This document shows, piece after piece, positions 32,816 to 40,895 of a stretch of DNA of 64,000 nucleotides. The DNA comes from Sphaerisporangium fuscum (GTDB lineage Bacteria; Actinomycetota; Actinomycetes; Streptosporangiales; Streptosporangiaceae): NCBI RefSeq assembly GCF_018531465.1, contig NZ_JAHDTF010000013.1, forward strand, positions 62,001 through 126,000, written 5' to 3'. Within the stretch, counting starts at the first letter, position 1. Each line of letters begins with the position of its first letter. A program made the position numbers and the translations under genes. The notes under the pieces were generated by a model, which made no database searches, had not been told where the DNA came from, and saw nothing but the letters and a program-made list of their open reading frames with translations.

Positions 32816-34027
32816 ATGTCCGTACTTTCCACTTCGGCCGATGAAGCCGCCACGTCGGACCCGCCGACACCCGCCAACTGGCCGGCGGTGCTGGCGGTGA
32901 TGATGGGGATCTTCTCGATCGTCACCACCGAGATCCTGCCGATCGGGCTGCTGACGTCCATCGGGGCCGACTTCACCGTCTCCGACGGAACCGCCGGGCT
33001 GATGATGACCATGCCCGGCTACCTGGCGGCGGTCTCCGCGCCGCTGGTCACCGTCCCGACGGCCCGAATCGACCGGCGGCTGATGCTCTGCGCGTTGACG
33101 TTCCTGCTGGCGTCGGCGAACTTCATCGCCGCCGCCGCGCCCGCCTACTGGGCGATGCTCGTCTCCCGCGTTCTCGTCGGGGTCGTCATCGGTGGCTTCT
33201 GGTCGATCGGCGCGGGACTGGCCGGCCGTCTGGTGCCGGCACGGTCGGCGCGGCGGGCGACGGCGGTCATCTTCTCGGCCGTTCCGCTGGGGTCGGTGCT
33301 CGGCGTGCCACTGGGGACGCTGATCGGAGACCTGGCGGGGTGGCGGATCAGCTTCGTGGTGCTGGGTGTGCTGTCGGTCGCGGTGCTGGCCGCGCTCGCC
33401 GTACTGCTGCCGCCGCTGCCCGCCGAGCAGGTCACACGACTCAAGGTGCTGGGCGGTGTGATCCGTGGCGCAGGCACCCGGTTCGCGCTGGTGACGACCG
33501 TCCTTGTCGTGCTCGCGCATTTCGGCACCTACACCTACGTCATGCCCTTCCTCGAGCGGGTCACGCACGTGGCCCCCGGACTGATCACGCTGTTCTTGTT
33601 GACGTACGGCGTCGCGGGCATCGCCGGGAACTTCCTGGCGGGCACCATCGTCGCTCGCCGTCCGCGCGCCGCCTTCGGCGTGGCCGGGAGCCTGATCGCC
33701 GTGGCCACGCTGGCGCTCCCGTTCCTCGGCCGGTGGGACCTGGGCGCCGTGGTGCTGCTGATCGTCTGGGGTGTCGGCTACGGAGCCGTGCCGGTGTGTT
33801 CGCAGACCTGGTTCGTCAAGGCGGCGCCGCACGCGCCGGAGGCGGCCTCGGTGCTGTTCACGGCGTCGTTCCAGGCGACCCTGTCGACCGGCGCCCTGGT
33901 CGGCGGACTCATCGTCGACCACACTTCCCTACCGGCGGTCATGACGCTCGGCGGCGCCACCGCCCTGGTGATGGTGGCGGTCGTGGCTCGTTCCGCGCGC
34001 GCCGACTCCCGGCCGGCAGAAAGCTGA
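32816..34027 (+). CDS. MFS transporter (DHA1 family, AraJ/SotB-like)
   Basis: 403 residues from ATG 32816. Twelve predicted helices. ILPIGLLTSIGADF in helix 1-2 and the motif A-like loop PTARIDRRLML between helices 2 and 3 fit the sugar-efflux/drug-efflux DHA1 group. The N-terminal 25 residues are soluble. No neighbour reveals the substrate. Confidence 0.9.
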   Translation: MSVLSTSADEAATSDPPTPANWPAVLAVMMGIFSIVTTEILPIGLLTSIGADFTVSDGTAGLMMTMPGYLAAVSAPLVTVPTARIDRRLMLCALTFLLASANFIAAAAPAYWAMLVSRVLVGVVIGGFWSIGAGLAGRLVPARSARRATAVIFSAVPLGSVLGVPLGTLIGDLAGWRISFVVLGVLSVAVLAALAVLLPPLPAEQVTRLKVLGGVIRGAGTRFALVTTVLVVLAHFGTYTYVMPFLERVTHVAPGLITLFLLTYGVAGIAGNFLAGTIVARRPRAAFGVAGSLIAVATLALPFLGRWDLGAVVLLIVWGVGYGAVPVCSQTWFVKAAPHAPEAASVLFTASFQATLSTGALVGGLIVDHTSLPAVMTLGGATALVMVAVVARSARADSRPAES

Positions 34028-34134
34028 CGGTTTCTGCCCCCGCGACGACGATCAAGACGCCGGCAGCGGCGTGATGCGGATGAAGCATGCCCAGCCTGTA
34101 GGTTCAACCGGGTCGACGCCTGGGCCCACGCCGT

Positions 34135-34443
34135 TCAGGCGGCATGGGCCTCGAACCACAGTGACCCGAGATCGTGTCCAGGGGTGAGACGCACATCGGC
34201 ATCGAGCGCCGCGGCCAGGCGTCGCAGCAATGTGACCGTAGGAGCCGTTCCCCCTTCTTCGATGCACTCGATCTCCTCGATGGTCATGCCTGCCCGCTCG
34301 GCGAGGTCCCCGACGGTCAGATTCAACGCGGTGCGCCGATCGTAAAGGGCTTTGCCGAACGCCAGCGCTTCACGGATCGCGATGCGCTCAGGATCATCGA
34401 TCTGCACTTCAGGACGCACCCAGCGGGTGTGGTAGCCGGTCAT
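34135..34443 (-). CDS. XRE-family antitoxin (HigA-like)
   Basis: 102 residues from ATG 34443, overlapping the toxin stop as TGATG. Contains a Cro/CI helix-turn-helix (NLTVGDLAERAGMTIEEIECIEEGGTAPTVTLLRRLAAAL). Follows the toxin gene, the order typical of higBA. It should neutralise the toxin and repress the operon. Confidence 0.88.
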   Translation of the reverse strand: MTGYHTRWVRPEVQIDDPERIAIREALAFGKALYDRRTALNLTVGDLAERAGMTIEEIECIEEGGTAPTVTLLRRLAAALDADVRLTPGHDLGSLWFEAHAA

Positions 34444-34847
34444 CACACCTGCCTCTCGAAGCTCTCCGTCACCGGCCCATGATGGTCGCGTTCACAGATT
34501 TTCTGCATCCGCACGGCTCGATCGATCTGACGTTGATCGTGCTGCTTGGTCTTGTGGAAAACCGTTAGAAACACGATGGTCCCATTCGAAGTACACCAGT
34601 ACGTTACCCGTGCCGCAACATCGCGAAGCCGAACGCGCAGTTCCCACACCGATCCTTCAAGATGGTCCGACCAGGGACCCCCGAGCCGCGTGCCCTTCTC
34701 GGCCAGCAGCGCGGCCACCTCATCGACCCGTTTGTAGTCAGTGTCGCTGAGGGCAACGAGCCACTCCCTTACTTCCCGCTCCAGCTCGAACCCATAGAGC
34801 TCACGCACGCGTGACCTCCCGCTATCGCGCCACTGCGCCGTTCCCAT
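34443..34847 (-). CDS. RelE/HigB-like (phage Gp49-type) toxin
   Basis: 134 residues from ATG 34847 (the frame is open to a GTG at 34895). The core EVREWLVALSDTDYKRVDEVAALLAEKG, WELRVRLRDVAARVTYW and IVFLTVFHKTKQHDQRQIDRAVRM matches the Gp49/HigB mRNA interferase family with its basic C-terminal helix. It would cleave ribosome-bound mRNA when free of antitoxin. Confidence 0.88.
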   Translation of the reverse strand: MGTAQWRDSGRSRVRELYGFELEREVREWLVALSDTDYKRVDEVAALLAEKGTRLGGPWSDHLEGSVWELRVRLRDVAARVTYWCTSNGTIVFLTVFHKTKQHDQRQIDRAVRMQKICERDHHGPVTESFERQV

Positions 34848-34958
34848 GGAGGCATGAACAGCAGCCCATTTTACCCTCTGCTTAAGAGTCGTCACACAGG
34901 GCCATCAACGCTGTGGTCGCACGGGCTGGTTGCGGGTCGGGGAGGCGGCTGCGCGGCG

Positions 34959-35000
34959 AGGGGCGCCCTGGATGAGGCGCGCCGAAGGCACCGTTTCGAG
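34959..35000. repeat. interspersed repeat, copy B
   Basis: Matches copy A at 32621-32662 with a one-base gap and several substitutions. Lies between the toxin gene and the ArsR gene. Confidence 0.5.
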
Positions 35001-35004
35001 GGGC

Positions 35005-35715
35005 TCAGCGAGGAGTGTCCCAGGTGAGGGGGAGGCCGAAGGTGGTGTGGAGGCCGGTGCGGCCGGCGTCGGTCAGGTGGACGACGCGGCGGGCCCGGCC
35101 GCGGCGCAGCCATTCCAGGTCGAACAGGCGCCCGGTGATGGCGGCGCCCAGGGCACCGGCGAGGTGGTGGCGTTTCTCCCCCCAGTCGACGCAGTACCGG
35201 ATCGCGGGGCGCCGGCGGGAGAACTCCTCGACGTCGACCCCGAAGGCCGCCAGCCTGCCCAGGCCGGCCGGGGTGATCCGATAGCCGCCGTCGACGTGGG
35301 CGAGGACGTCGCCGTCCACGAGCGCGGCGAGCAACGCGACCCCGAGCTGCCCCGCGAGGTGGTCGTAGCACAGCCGTGCGCGCAGCAGTGCCTGTGCCCG
35401 GACGCCGTCGCGCAGCGAGCGGACCGGCAGCGGTCGCGCGATCATGGCCAGCTCCTCCAGCACCCGCGCCACGTCCGTGCTGGCCAGACGGTAGTAGCGG
35501 TGCCGGCCGTCGTGTTCGACGGTGAGGAGCTTCGCCTCGAGCAGCCTGGTCAGGTGGCCGCTGATGGTGGAAACGCTCACCCCGGCCTCGGCGGCCAGCG
35601 CGCTGGCCGGCAGCACCCCGCCGTCGGCGAGCGCCCGCAGCACCTTGGTCCGCGAAGGATCACCGATGGCCGCCGCGACGTGCGCGATGTCGGCCTCTGT
35701 CGCGACGTTCCGCAT
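35005..35715 (-). CDS. ArsR-family regulator with C-terminal extension
   Basis: 236 residues. N-terminal ArsR helix-turn-helix (IAHVAAAIGDPSRTKVLRAL then AGVSVSTISGHLTRLLEAKLL), then a long C-terminal domain (RLCYDHLAGQLGVALLAALV and RYCVDWGEKRHHLAGALGAAIT) shared with the paralogue at 38766. This layout is common for small-molecule-responsive repressors beside MFS exporters. The operator dyad at 35738-35759 separates it from the divergent MFS gene. Confidence 0.92.
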   Translation of the reverse strand: MRNVATEADIAHVAAAIGDPSRTKVLRALADGGVLPASALAAEAGVSVSTISGHLTRLLEAKLLTVEHDGRHRYYRLASTDVARVLEELAMIARPLPVRSLRDGVRAQALLRARLCYDHLAGQLGVALLAALVDGDVLAHVDGGYRITPAGLGRLAAFGVDVEEFSRRRPAIRYCVDWGEKRHHLAGALGAAITGRLFDLEWLRRGRARRVVHLTDAGRTGLHTTFGLPLTWDTPR

Positions 35716-35737
35716 GCGCGCCAGTGTAGGACGACGA

Positions 35738-35759
35738 CACTTCGGTGCTCACCGTAGTG
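35738..35759. promoter_or_regulatory. ArsR operator, nested dyad CACT-N2-GGTG-N2-CACC-N2-AGTG
   Basis: Eight symmetric pairs in a 22-bp dyad centred between the ArsR start (35715) and the MFS start (35781). Probably bound by the divergent ArsR to repress both genes. Confidence 0.65.
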
Positions 35760-35780
35760 ATCCGGGGCGAGACTGACGGC

Positions 35781-37142
35781 ATGACGGTCACCCTTTCCCC
35801 ATCGACCAGGGCGGGCCGGTTGCCTCTGGCGGCGATCTGTCTCGGTTATTTCCTGGTCATCCTGGACGTCACCGTGGTCACCGTAGCGATCCCGGTGATC
35901 GGCACCGAGCTGCGCGCCGGGATGACGGCGCTGCAGTGGGTCGTGGACGGCTACACCCTGGCGTTCGCGGGGCTGCTGCTGTTCTGCGGCGGGCTCGGGG
36001 ACCGGCTCGGCGGCAAGCGGGTGTTCCTGGCCGGTCTGGCGGTGTTCACGCTCGCCTCCGCCGGCTGCGGGCTGGCGCCGGCCGCCGGCGCGCTCATCGG
36101 CGCCCGGCTGGTCCAGGGCGTCGGCGCCGCGCTGATGGTGCCGGCCTCGCTCGCCCTGCTCCGCAACGCCTATCCGGACCGGGAGTCGCGGGCGCACGCG
36201 TTCGGCGTGTGGGGCATGGTCGCGGGGTTCGCCGCCGCCGCCGGTCCGGTGCTCGGCGGGGTGCTGGTGTCCGCGGTCGGCTGGCGGTCGGTGTTCTTCG
36301 TCAACGTCCCGTTCGGCCTGCTCGGTCTCCTGCTGACCGCGAGGTACGTCCCGGCGCCCTCCCCTGCCCGCGACCGGAGTGGGCTGGACATACCGGCCCA
36401 GGTCGCCGGCGCGCTGTGCCTGGGCGGGCTGACCTCGGCGTTGATCGAGGCGGGGACGCGTGGCTGGGGCTCGCCGGTGGTGCTGGGCGGCCTCGCCCTG
36501 TCCGTGCTCGCGCTTCCCGCCTTCCTGCTGCTGGAACGACGGGCGCGGGCGCCGATGCTGCCCCTGGGGCTGTTCGGCGACCGGCGCTTCTCCGCGTCGG
36601 CGGTCGTCGGCGTGCTGCTCAACTTCGGTTTCTACGGGCTGCTGTTCGTCGTGCCGCTGTACTTCCAGCGGGTGCAGCATCTCAGCGCGCTGATGACCGG
36701 GCTGGCCATGCTGCCCATGGCGATGATGCCGATGATCTCCTCGCCGCTGAGCGGCCGGGTCGCCGCGCGCACCCGGCCGTACCTGCCGATGGCGTGGGGG
36801 CTGGTCATCGGCGGGGCCGGGCTGCTCGGCTGGCTGGTGGCCGGCCCGGGCACCGGCTACCGGGCGCTGGTGGTCCCGATGGTGCTCACCGGGTTCGGGA
36901 CCGGTTTCACGATGCCGGCGGCCACCGCGGCGATCATGGAGGCGGCGCCGGCCGAGCTCGGCGGGGCGGCGTCCGCCGTGCTCAACGCCGCCCGCCAAAC
37001 CGGGAGCGCGCTCGGCGTGGCCATGGTGGGCACGCTGGTCGCGGGCGCCGGTGTCGTGGGCGGCCTGCACGTCGCCGTCATCGTCGGCGGCCTCGGCTTC
37101 CTGGCCGCCGCCGCGCTCAGCGTGACGGCCGTCCGGTCCTGA
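35781..37142 (+). CDS. MFS multidrug exporter (DHA2, 14-helix)
   Basis: 453 residues from ATG 35781. Motif LQWVVDGYTLAFAGLLLFCGGLGDRLGGKRVF and motif C-like GPVLGGVLVSAVGWRSVFFVNVPFG are typical of DHA2 drug-proton antiporters. About 14 hydrophobic helices. Expected to be induced when a drug or metabolite releases the divergent ArsR. Confidence 0.94.
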   Translation: MTVTLSPSTRAGRLPLAAICLGYFLVILDVTVVTVAIPVIGTELRAGMTALQWVVDGYTLAFAGLLLFCGGLGDRLGGKRVFLAGLAVFTLASAGCGLAPAAGALIGARLVQGVGAALMVPASLALLRNAYPDRESRAHAFGVWGMVAGFAAAAGPVLGGVLVSAVGWRSVFFVNVPFGLLGLLLTARYVPAPSPARDRSGLDIPAQVAGALCLGGLTSALIEAGTRGWGSPVVLGGLALSVLALPAFLLLERRARAPMLPLGLFGDRRFSASAVVGVLLNFGFYGLLFVVPLYFQRVQHLSALMTGLAMLPMAMMPMISSPLSGRVAARTRPYLPMAWGLVIGGAGLLGWLVAGPGTGYRALVVPMVLTGFGTGFTMPAATAAIMEAAPAELGGAASAVLNAARQTGSALGVAMVGTLVAGAGVVGGLHVAVIVGGLGFLAAAALSVTAVRS

Positions 37143-37150
37143 GCGGTACG

Positions 37151-37180
37151 GCCGGGGCCGCCGGACGGCGCGGCCCCGGC
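37151..37180. terminator. 11-bp perfect GC hairpin between MFS and hutH
   Basis: Arms 37151-37161 and 37170-37180 (GCCGGGGCCGC with GCGGCCCCGGC) pair around an 8-base loop in the gap between two convergent genes, and probably terminate both. Confidence 0.65.
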
Positions 37181-37201
37181 TCGGGGATCAAGCCGGAACG
37201 C

Positions 37202-38749
37202 TCAGGCGAGCGGGCCCGTCACGGTCTCGGCGGCCGACAGCAGGGTGCCGTCGGCGACGAGGCGGACGGCGGACTCGATCTCCGGGGACAGGTGGCGGTC
37301 GGGGCCGGGGCCGGGGACGTCCTGGCGCAGGGCCGCGACCACGGCTCCGGTCGCGGGAGACGGCTGGAGCGGGCGGCGCAGGTCGATCGCGCGGGCCGCC
37401 GTCAGGATCTCGATCGCGAGCACGCGGGTGAACCCGTCGAGGGCGCGGCGCAGCTTGCGGGCCGCCGACCACCCCATGGAGACGTGGTCCTCCTGCATGG
37501 CCGAGCTCGGGATGGAGTCGACGCTGGCCGGTACGGCGAGGCGCTTGAGCTCCGACACGATCGCCGCCTGAGTGTACTGGGCGATCATGTGGCCGGAGTC
37601 GACGCCCGGGTCGTCGGCGAGGAAGGCGGGCAGGCCGTGGCTGCGGGCGACGTCCAGCATGCGGTCGGTGCGGCGTTCGGCCATGGAGGCGACGTCGGCC
37701 ACGGCGATGGCGAGGAAGTCCAGCACGTAACCGACCGGCGCGCCGTGGAAGTTGCCGTTGGACTCGACCCGGCCGTCGTCCAGCACCACCGGGTTGTCCA
37801 CGGCGGAGGCCAGCTCGCGTCCGGCCACGGTCGCGGCGTGGGCGGCGGTGTCGCGGGCCGCCCCGGCGACCTGGGGGGCGCAGCGCAGGGAGTAGGCGTC
37901 CTGGACGCGGGTGCAGGAGTCGTCGCGGTGGGAGGCCATGATGCCCGAGTCCGCCAGCAGGACCCGCAGGTTCGCGGCGGAGGCGGCCTGGCCGGGGTGC
38001 GGGCGCAGGGCCTGCAGCTCGGGGGCGAACACGCGGTCGGTGCCGAGCAGGGCCTCCACGCTCATGGCGGCGCTGACGTCGGCGGTCTTGAGCAGCAGCG
38101 CCAGGTCCTCCAGGGCGAGCACGAGCATGCCGAGCATGCCGTCGGTGCCGTTGATCAGCGCGAGGCCCTCCTTGGCGGCCAGCTCCACCGGCTCCAGCCC
38201 GGCCTGCTTCAGCGCGTCACGGGCGGGCAGCAGGTCGCCGGCCCGGTCGCGTACCTGCCCCTCCCCCATCAGCGTGAGGGCGACGTGCGACAGCGGCGCC
38301 AGGTCGCCGGAGCAGCCGAGGCTTCCGTACTCGCGGACGACCGGGGTGATGCCGTGGGTGAGCAGGCCGGCGAGGAGCCGCGCGGTGGCGGGCCGCACGC
38401 CGGTGTGCCCGGTGGCCAGGGTGTGCAGGCGCAGGAGCATCATCGCCCGGACCACCTCGGTCTCCACCTCGGGGCCGGAGCCGGCGGCGTGCGACCGGAC
38501 GAGGGAACGCTGCAGCTGGGCGCGCAGGGAGGGGGCGATGTGGCGGGTGGCGAGCGCCCCGAAGCCGGTGGAGACGCCGTAGGCGGGGGTGGGGCTCTCG
38601 GCGAGCTCGTCGACGCGGGCGCGGGACCTGGCCACGGCCGTGAGGGCCTCGTCGGTGAGGCGGACGGCCGCGCCGTGGCGGGCCACCCTGACGACGTCGG
38701 CGAAGCTCAGCGGCTCCGGGCCGACGTCCACGACGTCGTTGTCGCGCAT
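37202..38749 (-). CDS. hutH: histidine ammonia-lyase
   Basis: 515 residues. The aromatic amino acid lyase fold is complete: YGVSTGFGALATRHI with the catalytic Tyr, the cofactor loop YGSLGCSGDLAPLSH, VESNGNFHG and SAMQEDHVSMG. The MIO precursor here is Cys-Ser-Gly rather than Ala-Ser-Gly, a variant seen in actinomycete HutH. It converts histidine to urocanate and ammonia. No other hut genes are adjacent. It lies 16 bases downstream of an ArsR gene and is probably co-transcribed with it. Confidence 0.93.
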   Translation of the reverse strand: MRDNDVVDVGPEPLSFADVVRVARHGAAVRLTDEALTAVARSRARVDELAESPTPAYGVSTGFGALATRHIAPSLRAQLQRSLVRSHAAGSGPEVETEVVRAMMLLRLHTLATGHTGVRPATARLLAGLLTHGITPVVREYGSLGCSGDLAPLSHVALTLMGEGQVRDRAGDLLPARDALKQAGLEPVELAAKEGLALINGTDGMLGMLVLALEDLALLLKTADVSAAMSVEALLGTDRVFAPELQALRPHPGQAASAANLRVLLADSGIMASHRDDSCTRVQDAYSLRCAPQVAGAARDTAAHAATVAGRELASAVDNPVVLDDGRVESNGNFHGAPVGYVLDFLAIAVADVASMAERRTDRMLDVARSHGLPAFLADDPGVDSGHMIAQYTQAAIVSELKRLAVPASVDSIPSSAMQEDHVSMGWSAARKLRRALDGFTRVLAIEILTAARAIDLRRPLQPSPATGAVVAALRQDVPGPGPDRHLSPEIESAVRLVADGTLLSAAETVTGPLA

Positions 38750-38765
38750 GGTGTCACTCTCTCAG

Positions 38766-39488
38766 CTAGGTAACTGGCGTATTGGATGTTAGCTCCTTAC
38801 AGGAGAACATCTCGGCCAGCCCCTTCCTGCCCAGATCGGTCAATTCGAGCACGCGCCTGGTTCCCCCGCGCCGGTACCAGTCGCGCTCCAGGAGCGCCTC
38901 GGTGATCGCCGCGCCGAGGGCCCCCGCGAGGTGGGGCCGGCGTTCGGTCCAGTCGAGGCAGGCCGGGGCGAACCTGCGCCGGGACGCCCGGGCGGCGGCA
39001 ACGTCGACCCCCAGCTCCCTCAGCGCCGCGTCCCCCGAGGGGGTCGGCTCGTAGGCGTCGCCCCCGACGAGGTACCCGGCCTCGATCATCGAGTCCAGCA
39101 GGCCCACTCCCGCCTGCCCGGCCAGGTGGTCGTAGCAGGTCCGGGCCTCTCTCAGCAGCCGCGCCTGTCTCGACTGCCGCAGGGATCGCACGGGCGGGCT
39201 CGGGCTGACGCGGGCCAGGGCCTCCAGGAGCTCGGCGACCTCGGGACCGGCCAGCCGGTAGTAGCGGTGCCGCCCCTGGGCGACCACGGTGACGAGCCCG
39301 CCGGACAGCAGCTTCGCCAGGTGGGCGCTGGCGGTGGCGGCGCTCACCCCCGACAGCCGGGCCAGTTCCCCCGCCGCGAGCGCCCGTCCGTCCATGAGCG
39401 CCGTCAGCACGGCCGCACGCGACGGATCGGCGAGCAGGGACGCCACCGAGGCGATGTCCGCGTCATAGGCGACATACTCCGCAACCAT
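38766..39488 (-). CDS. ArsR-family regulator, paralogue of 35005
   Basis: 240 residues. Same two-part layout as the ArsR at 35005: helix-turn-helix (ADPSRAAVLTALMDGRAL, then GVSAATASAHLAKLLSGGLV) and the C-terminal RTCYDHLAGQAGVGLLDSMI plus LDWTERRPHLAGALGAAITE. Precedes hutH on the same strand. Two dyads in the upstream gap are candidate operators. Confidence 0.9.
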   Translation of the reverse strand: MVAEYVAYDADIASVASLLADPSRAAVLTALMDGRALAAGELARLSGVSAATASAHLAKLLSGGLVTVVAQGRHRYYRLAGPEVAELLEALARVSPSPPVRSLRQSRQARLLREARTCYDHLAGQAGVGLLDSMIEAGYLVGGDAYEPTPSGDAALRELGVDVAAARASRRRFAPACLDWTERRPHLAGALGAAITEALLERDWYRRGGTRRVLELTDLGRKGLAEMFSCKELTSNTPVT

Positions 39489-39502
39489 TCTTCGACGGTA
39501 GC

Positions 39503-39528
39503 CGAAATATGTTTCGACCAGGATCGAA
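39503..39528. promoter_or_regulatory. two overlapping dyads upstream of the ArsR-hutH genes
   Basis: CGAAA-TATG-TTTCG (39503-39516) and TTCGA-N6-TCGAA (39513-39528) overlap in the gap between the ArsR gene and the divergent DinB-like gene. Likely ArsR operator sites, though unlike the dyad of the paralogue. Confidence 0.5.
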
Positions 39529-39592
39529 GTGTCCGCGGCTCACGCCGGCGGCCCCGCTACGTACATCCGATCCGCAGAGGAGCACCCCACCC

Positions 39593-40084
39593 ATGAACCC
39601 CAGCAGCGCGAACGACGCCAACCCCGCCGAGCTCGTCACCCAGGCCGTGGACCGCTGCCTCCAGATCGCCGGGACCTGGCTCGCCTGGGACGGACGGCCC
39701 ATCGTGACCGACGGCGCGAACCTGTGGACGCCGGCCAAGGCCGTCCGCCGGATCCAGGACCACCTGGTCGACCATCTCGCCGAGGTGGAGGCCCTGCTGG
39801 CGGGCGCGCCGACCGCTCCCGACGCCTGGCACGGGCGGACCGTCACCCTGGACGCCGACTGGGCGCGCTTCACCGAGCTCGACCTGGCCGAGGCCCGTTC
39901 CCGCTGGACACGGCTGGGGCAGGCGTACCTGCACCGGTACGCGACCGCGGGCGAGGAGGCGTGGGACGAGCCGCGCGATCCGAACTGGACGCTGCGGCAG
40001 ATCGCCGAGCACGTCGCGGGCATCACCTGGTACGCCGAGCAGGTCGGCGAGCTCCGGTTTGGGGACTGGGCCGGGATTCGCTAG
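39593..40084 (+). CDS. DinB/mycothiol-dependent isomerase-like four-helix protein
   Basis: 163 residues from ATG 39593. Helical protein with HLVDHLAEVEALLAG and ending NWTLRQIAEHVAGITWYAEQVGEL, whose spaced His residues suit the DinB/maleylpyruvate isomerase metal-binding fold. Divergent from the ArsR gene, so possibly under its control. The enzymatic role is unknown. Confidence 0.65.
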   Translation: MNPSSANDANPAELVTQAVDRCLQIAGTWLAWDGRPIVTDGANLWTPAKAVRRIQDHLVDHLAEVEALLAGAPTAPDAWHGRTVTLDADWARFTELDLAEARSRWTRLGQAYLHRYATAGEEAWDEPRDPNWTLRQIAEHVAGITWYAEQVGELRFGDWAGIR

Positions 40085-40122
40085 AGTTCTCTGCGTGAGG
40101 CCGGGTCGAACCGGCCGACCAC

Positions 40123-40195
40123 GCGGACGTGGCTCAGCTGGTAGAGCATCACCTTGCCAAGGTGAGGGTCGCGGGTTCGAATCCCGTCGTCCGCT
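40123..40195 (+). tRNA. tRNA-Gly (GCC)
   Basis: 73 nt, CCA not encoded. Acceptor GCGGACG/CGTCCGC, anticodon loop with GCC, T arm CGGGTTCGAATCCCG. First of a three-tRNA cluster. Confidence 0.97.
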
Positions 40196-40227
40196 CGGAG
40201 AGGCCTTGCGAGGACGAGGTCTCGCCC

Positions 40228-40298
40228 GGTGGAGTGGCCGAGAGGCGAGGCAGCGGCCTGCAAAGCCGCGTACACGGGTTCAAATCCCGTCTCCACCT
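40228..40298 (+). tRNA. tRNA-Cys (GCA)
   Basis: 71 nt, CCA not encoded. Acceptor GGTGGAG/CTCCACC, D arm GGCCGAGAGGCGAGGC, anticodon GCA in CTGCAAA, T arm CGGGTTCAAATCCCG. Confidence 0.97.
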
Positions 40299-40307
40299 CT
40301 TTTTCGC

Positions 40308-40382
40308 GGGCGATTAGCTCAGTGGGAGAGCGCTACCTTGACACGGTAGAGGTCACTGGTTCAATCCCAGTATCGCCCACCA
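40308..40382 (+). tRNA. tRNA-Val (GAC), CCA encoded
   Basis: 75 nt with CCA. Acceptor GGGCGAT/ATCGCCC identical to that of tRNA-Val(CAC) at 18135; anticodon loop TTGACAC gives GAC. The 3' half differs from the att scar at 17045, which therefore derives from the CAC gene. Confidence 0.97.
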
Positions 40383-40385
40383 CCG

Positions 40386-40416
40386 AATCCCCGGGCCTGG
40401 CACAGGCCCGGGGATT
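40386..40416 (+). terminator. 14-bp terminator of the tRNA cluster
   Basis: Arms 40386-40399 and 40403-40416 are perfectly complementary around a GCA loop, followed by TCGCTTTT. It starts 4 bases after the tRNA-Val CCA. Confidence 0.93.
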
Positions 40417-40630
40417 TCGCTTTTCCGGCGATTCGGGCTCGGCGAGGATCACCAGGTCGTCGCCGTCGGCGCCTGCTGGAGCTGGGGCATCGCATCGTCC
40501 ATCTGACCGGCGCGACGCGCACCTTCGACGCCCGGGCGCGCGTCGAGGGCCGGCGGGCCGCGCTGGAGCTCGCGCCAGGCTGTCGTGAGCCGACTTTCCG
40601 TTATTTCCTATTGCTTTTGTGGGCTATCTC
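40417..40630. other. intergenic region, no gene seen
   Basis: No coding frame is supported. AT-richer sequence near 40600-40625 may hold the promoter of the YeiH-type operon. Confidence 0.4.
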
Positions 40631-40647
40631 GCTCAGGATCTGAGGCA

Positions 40648-40747
40648 CGGGCCTCCTCCCGAGGAGGAGTGGGCCCGGTCGTGACCTTCGTCCCAGGCGG
40701 GGGCCCGGGGGTGTCCCCGCCGCCGAGGACGGCCCGCCGAGGGCCGT
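40648..40747 (+). promoter_or_regulatory. structured 5' leader of the YeiH-type operon, three stems
   Basis: Three consecutive GC stems: CGGGCC...GGGCCCG with an inner CTCC/GGAG stack (40648-40676), GGCGGGG/CCCCGCC (40696-40702 and 40715-40721), and ACGGCCC/GGGCCGT (40729-40735 and 40741-40747). The last ends just before the GGAAAGG ribosome binding site. A regulatory leader is possible; no known riboswitch class is recognised. Confidence 0.35.
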
Positions 40748-40763
40748 GGAAAGGCGACTCCCC

Positions 40764-40895
40764 ATGAGCGAGCCGGAACCGACGACCGGCGGCGGAACCC
40801 GCATCCTGAACGAGGACTGGGCGGCCACGATCCTCGGGCTCGTCCTGCTGATCCTGATCATCACCGGCGTGATCCCGACCGGGCTGGTGCCCTGA
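40764..40895 (+). CDS. 43-residue membrane protein coupled to YeiH-type transporter
   Basis: ATG 40764 follows GAAAGG. 43 residues: a polar start with LNEDWAATILG, then one hydrophobic helix (LVLLILIITGVIP). Its TGA overlaps the ATG of the transporter gene (TGATG), so translation is coupled. Probably a small subunit or stabiliser of the transporter; no named family is recognised. Confidence 0.75.
   Translation: MSEPEPTTGGGTRILNEDWAATILGLVLLILIITGVIPTGLVP

Noticed and set aside
35936..38773. 945-codon open frame spanning the MFS exporter and hutH
   Set aside because: Arg/Gly/Ala-rich low-complexity product, antisense to hutH and out of frame with the exporter; both overlapped genes have clear families. 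It is a GC-bias artefact.
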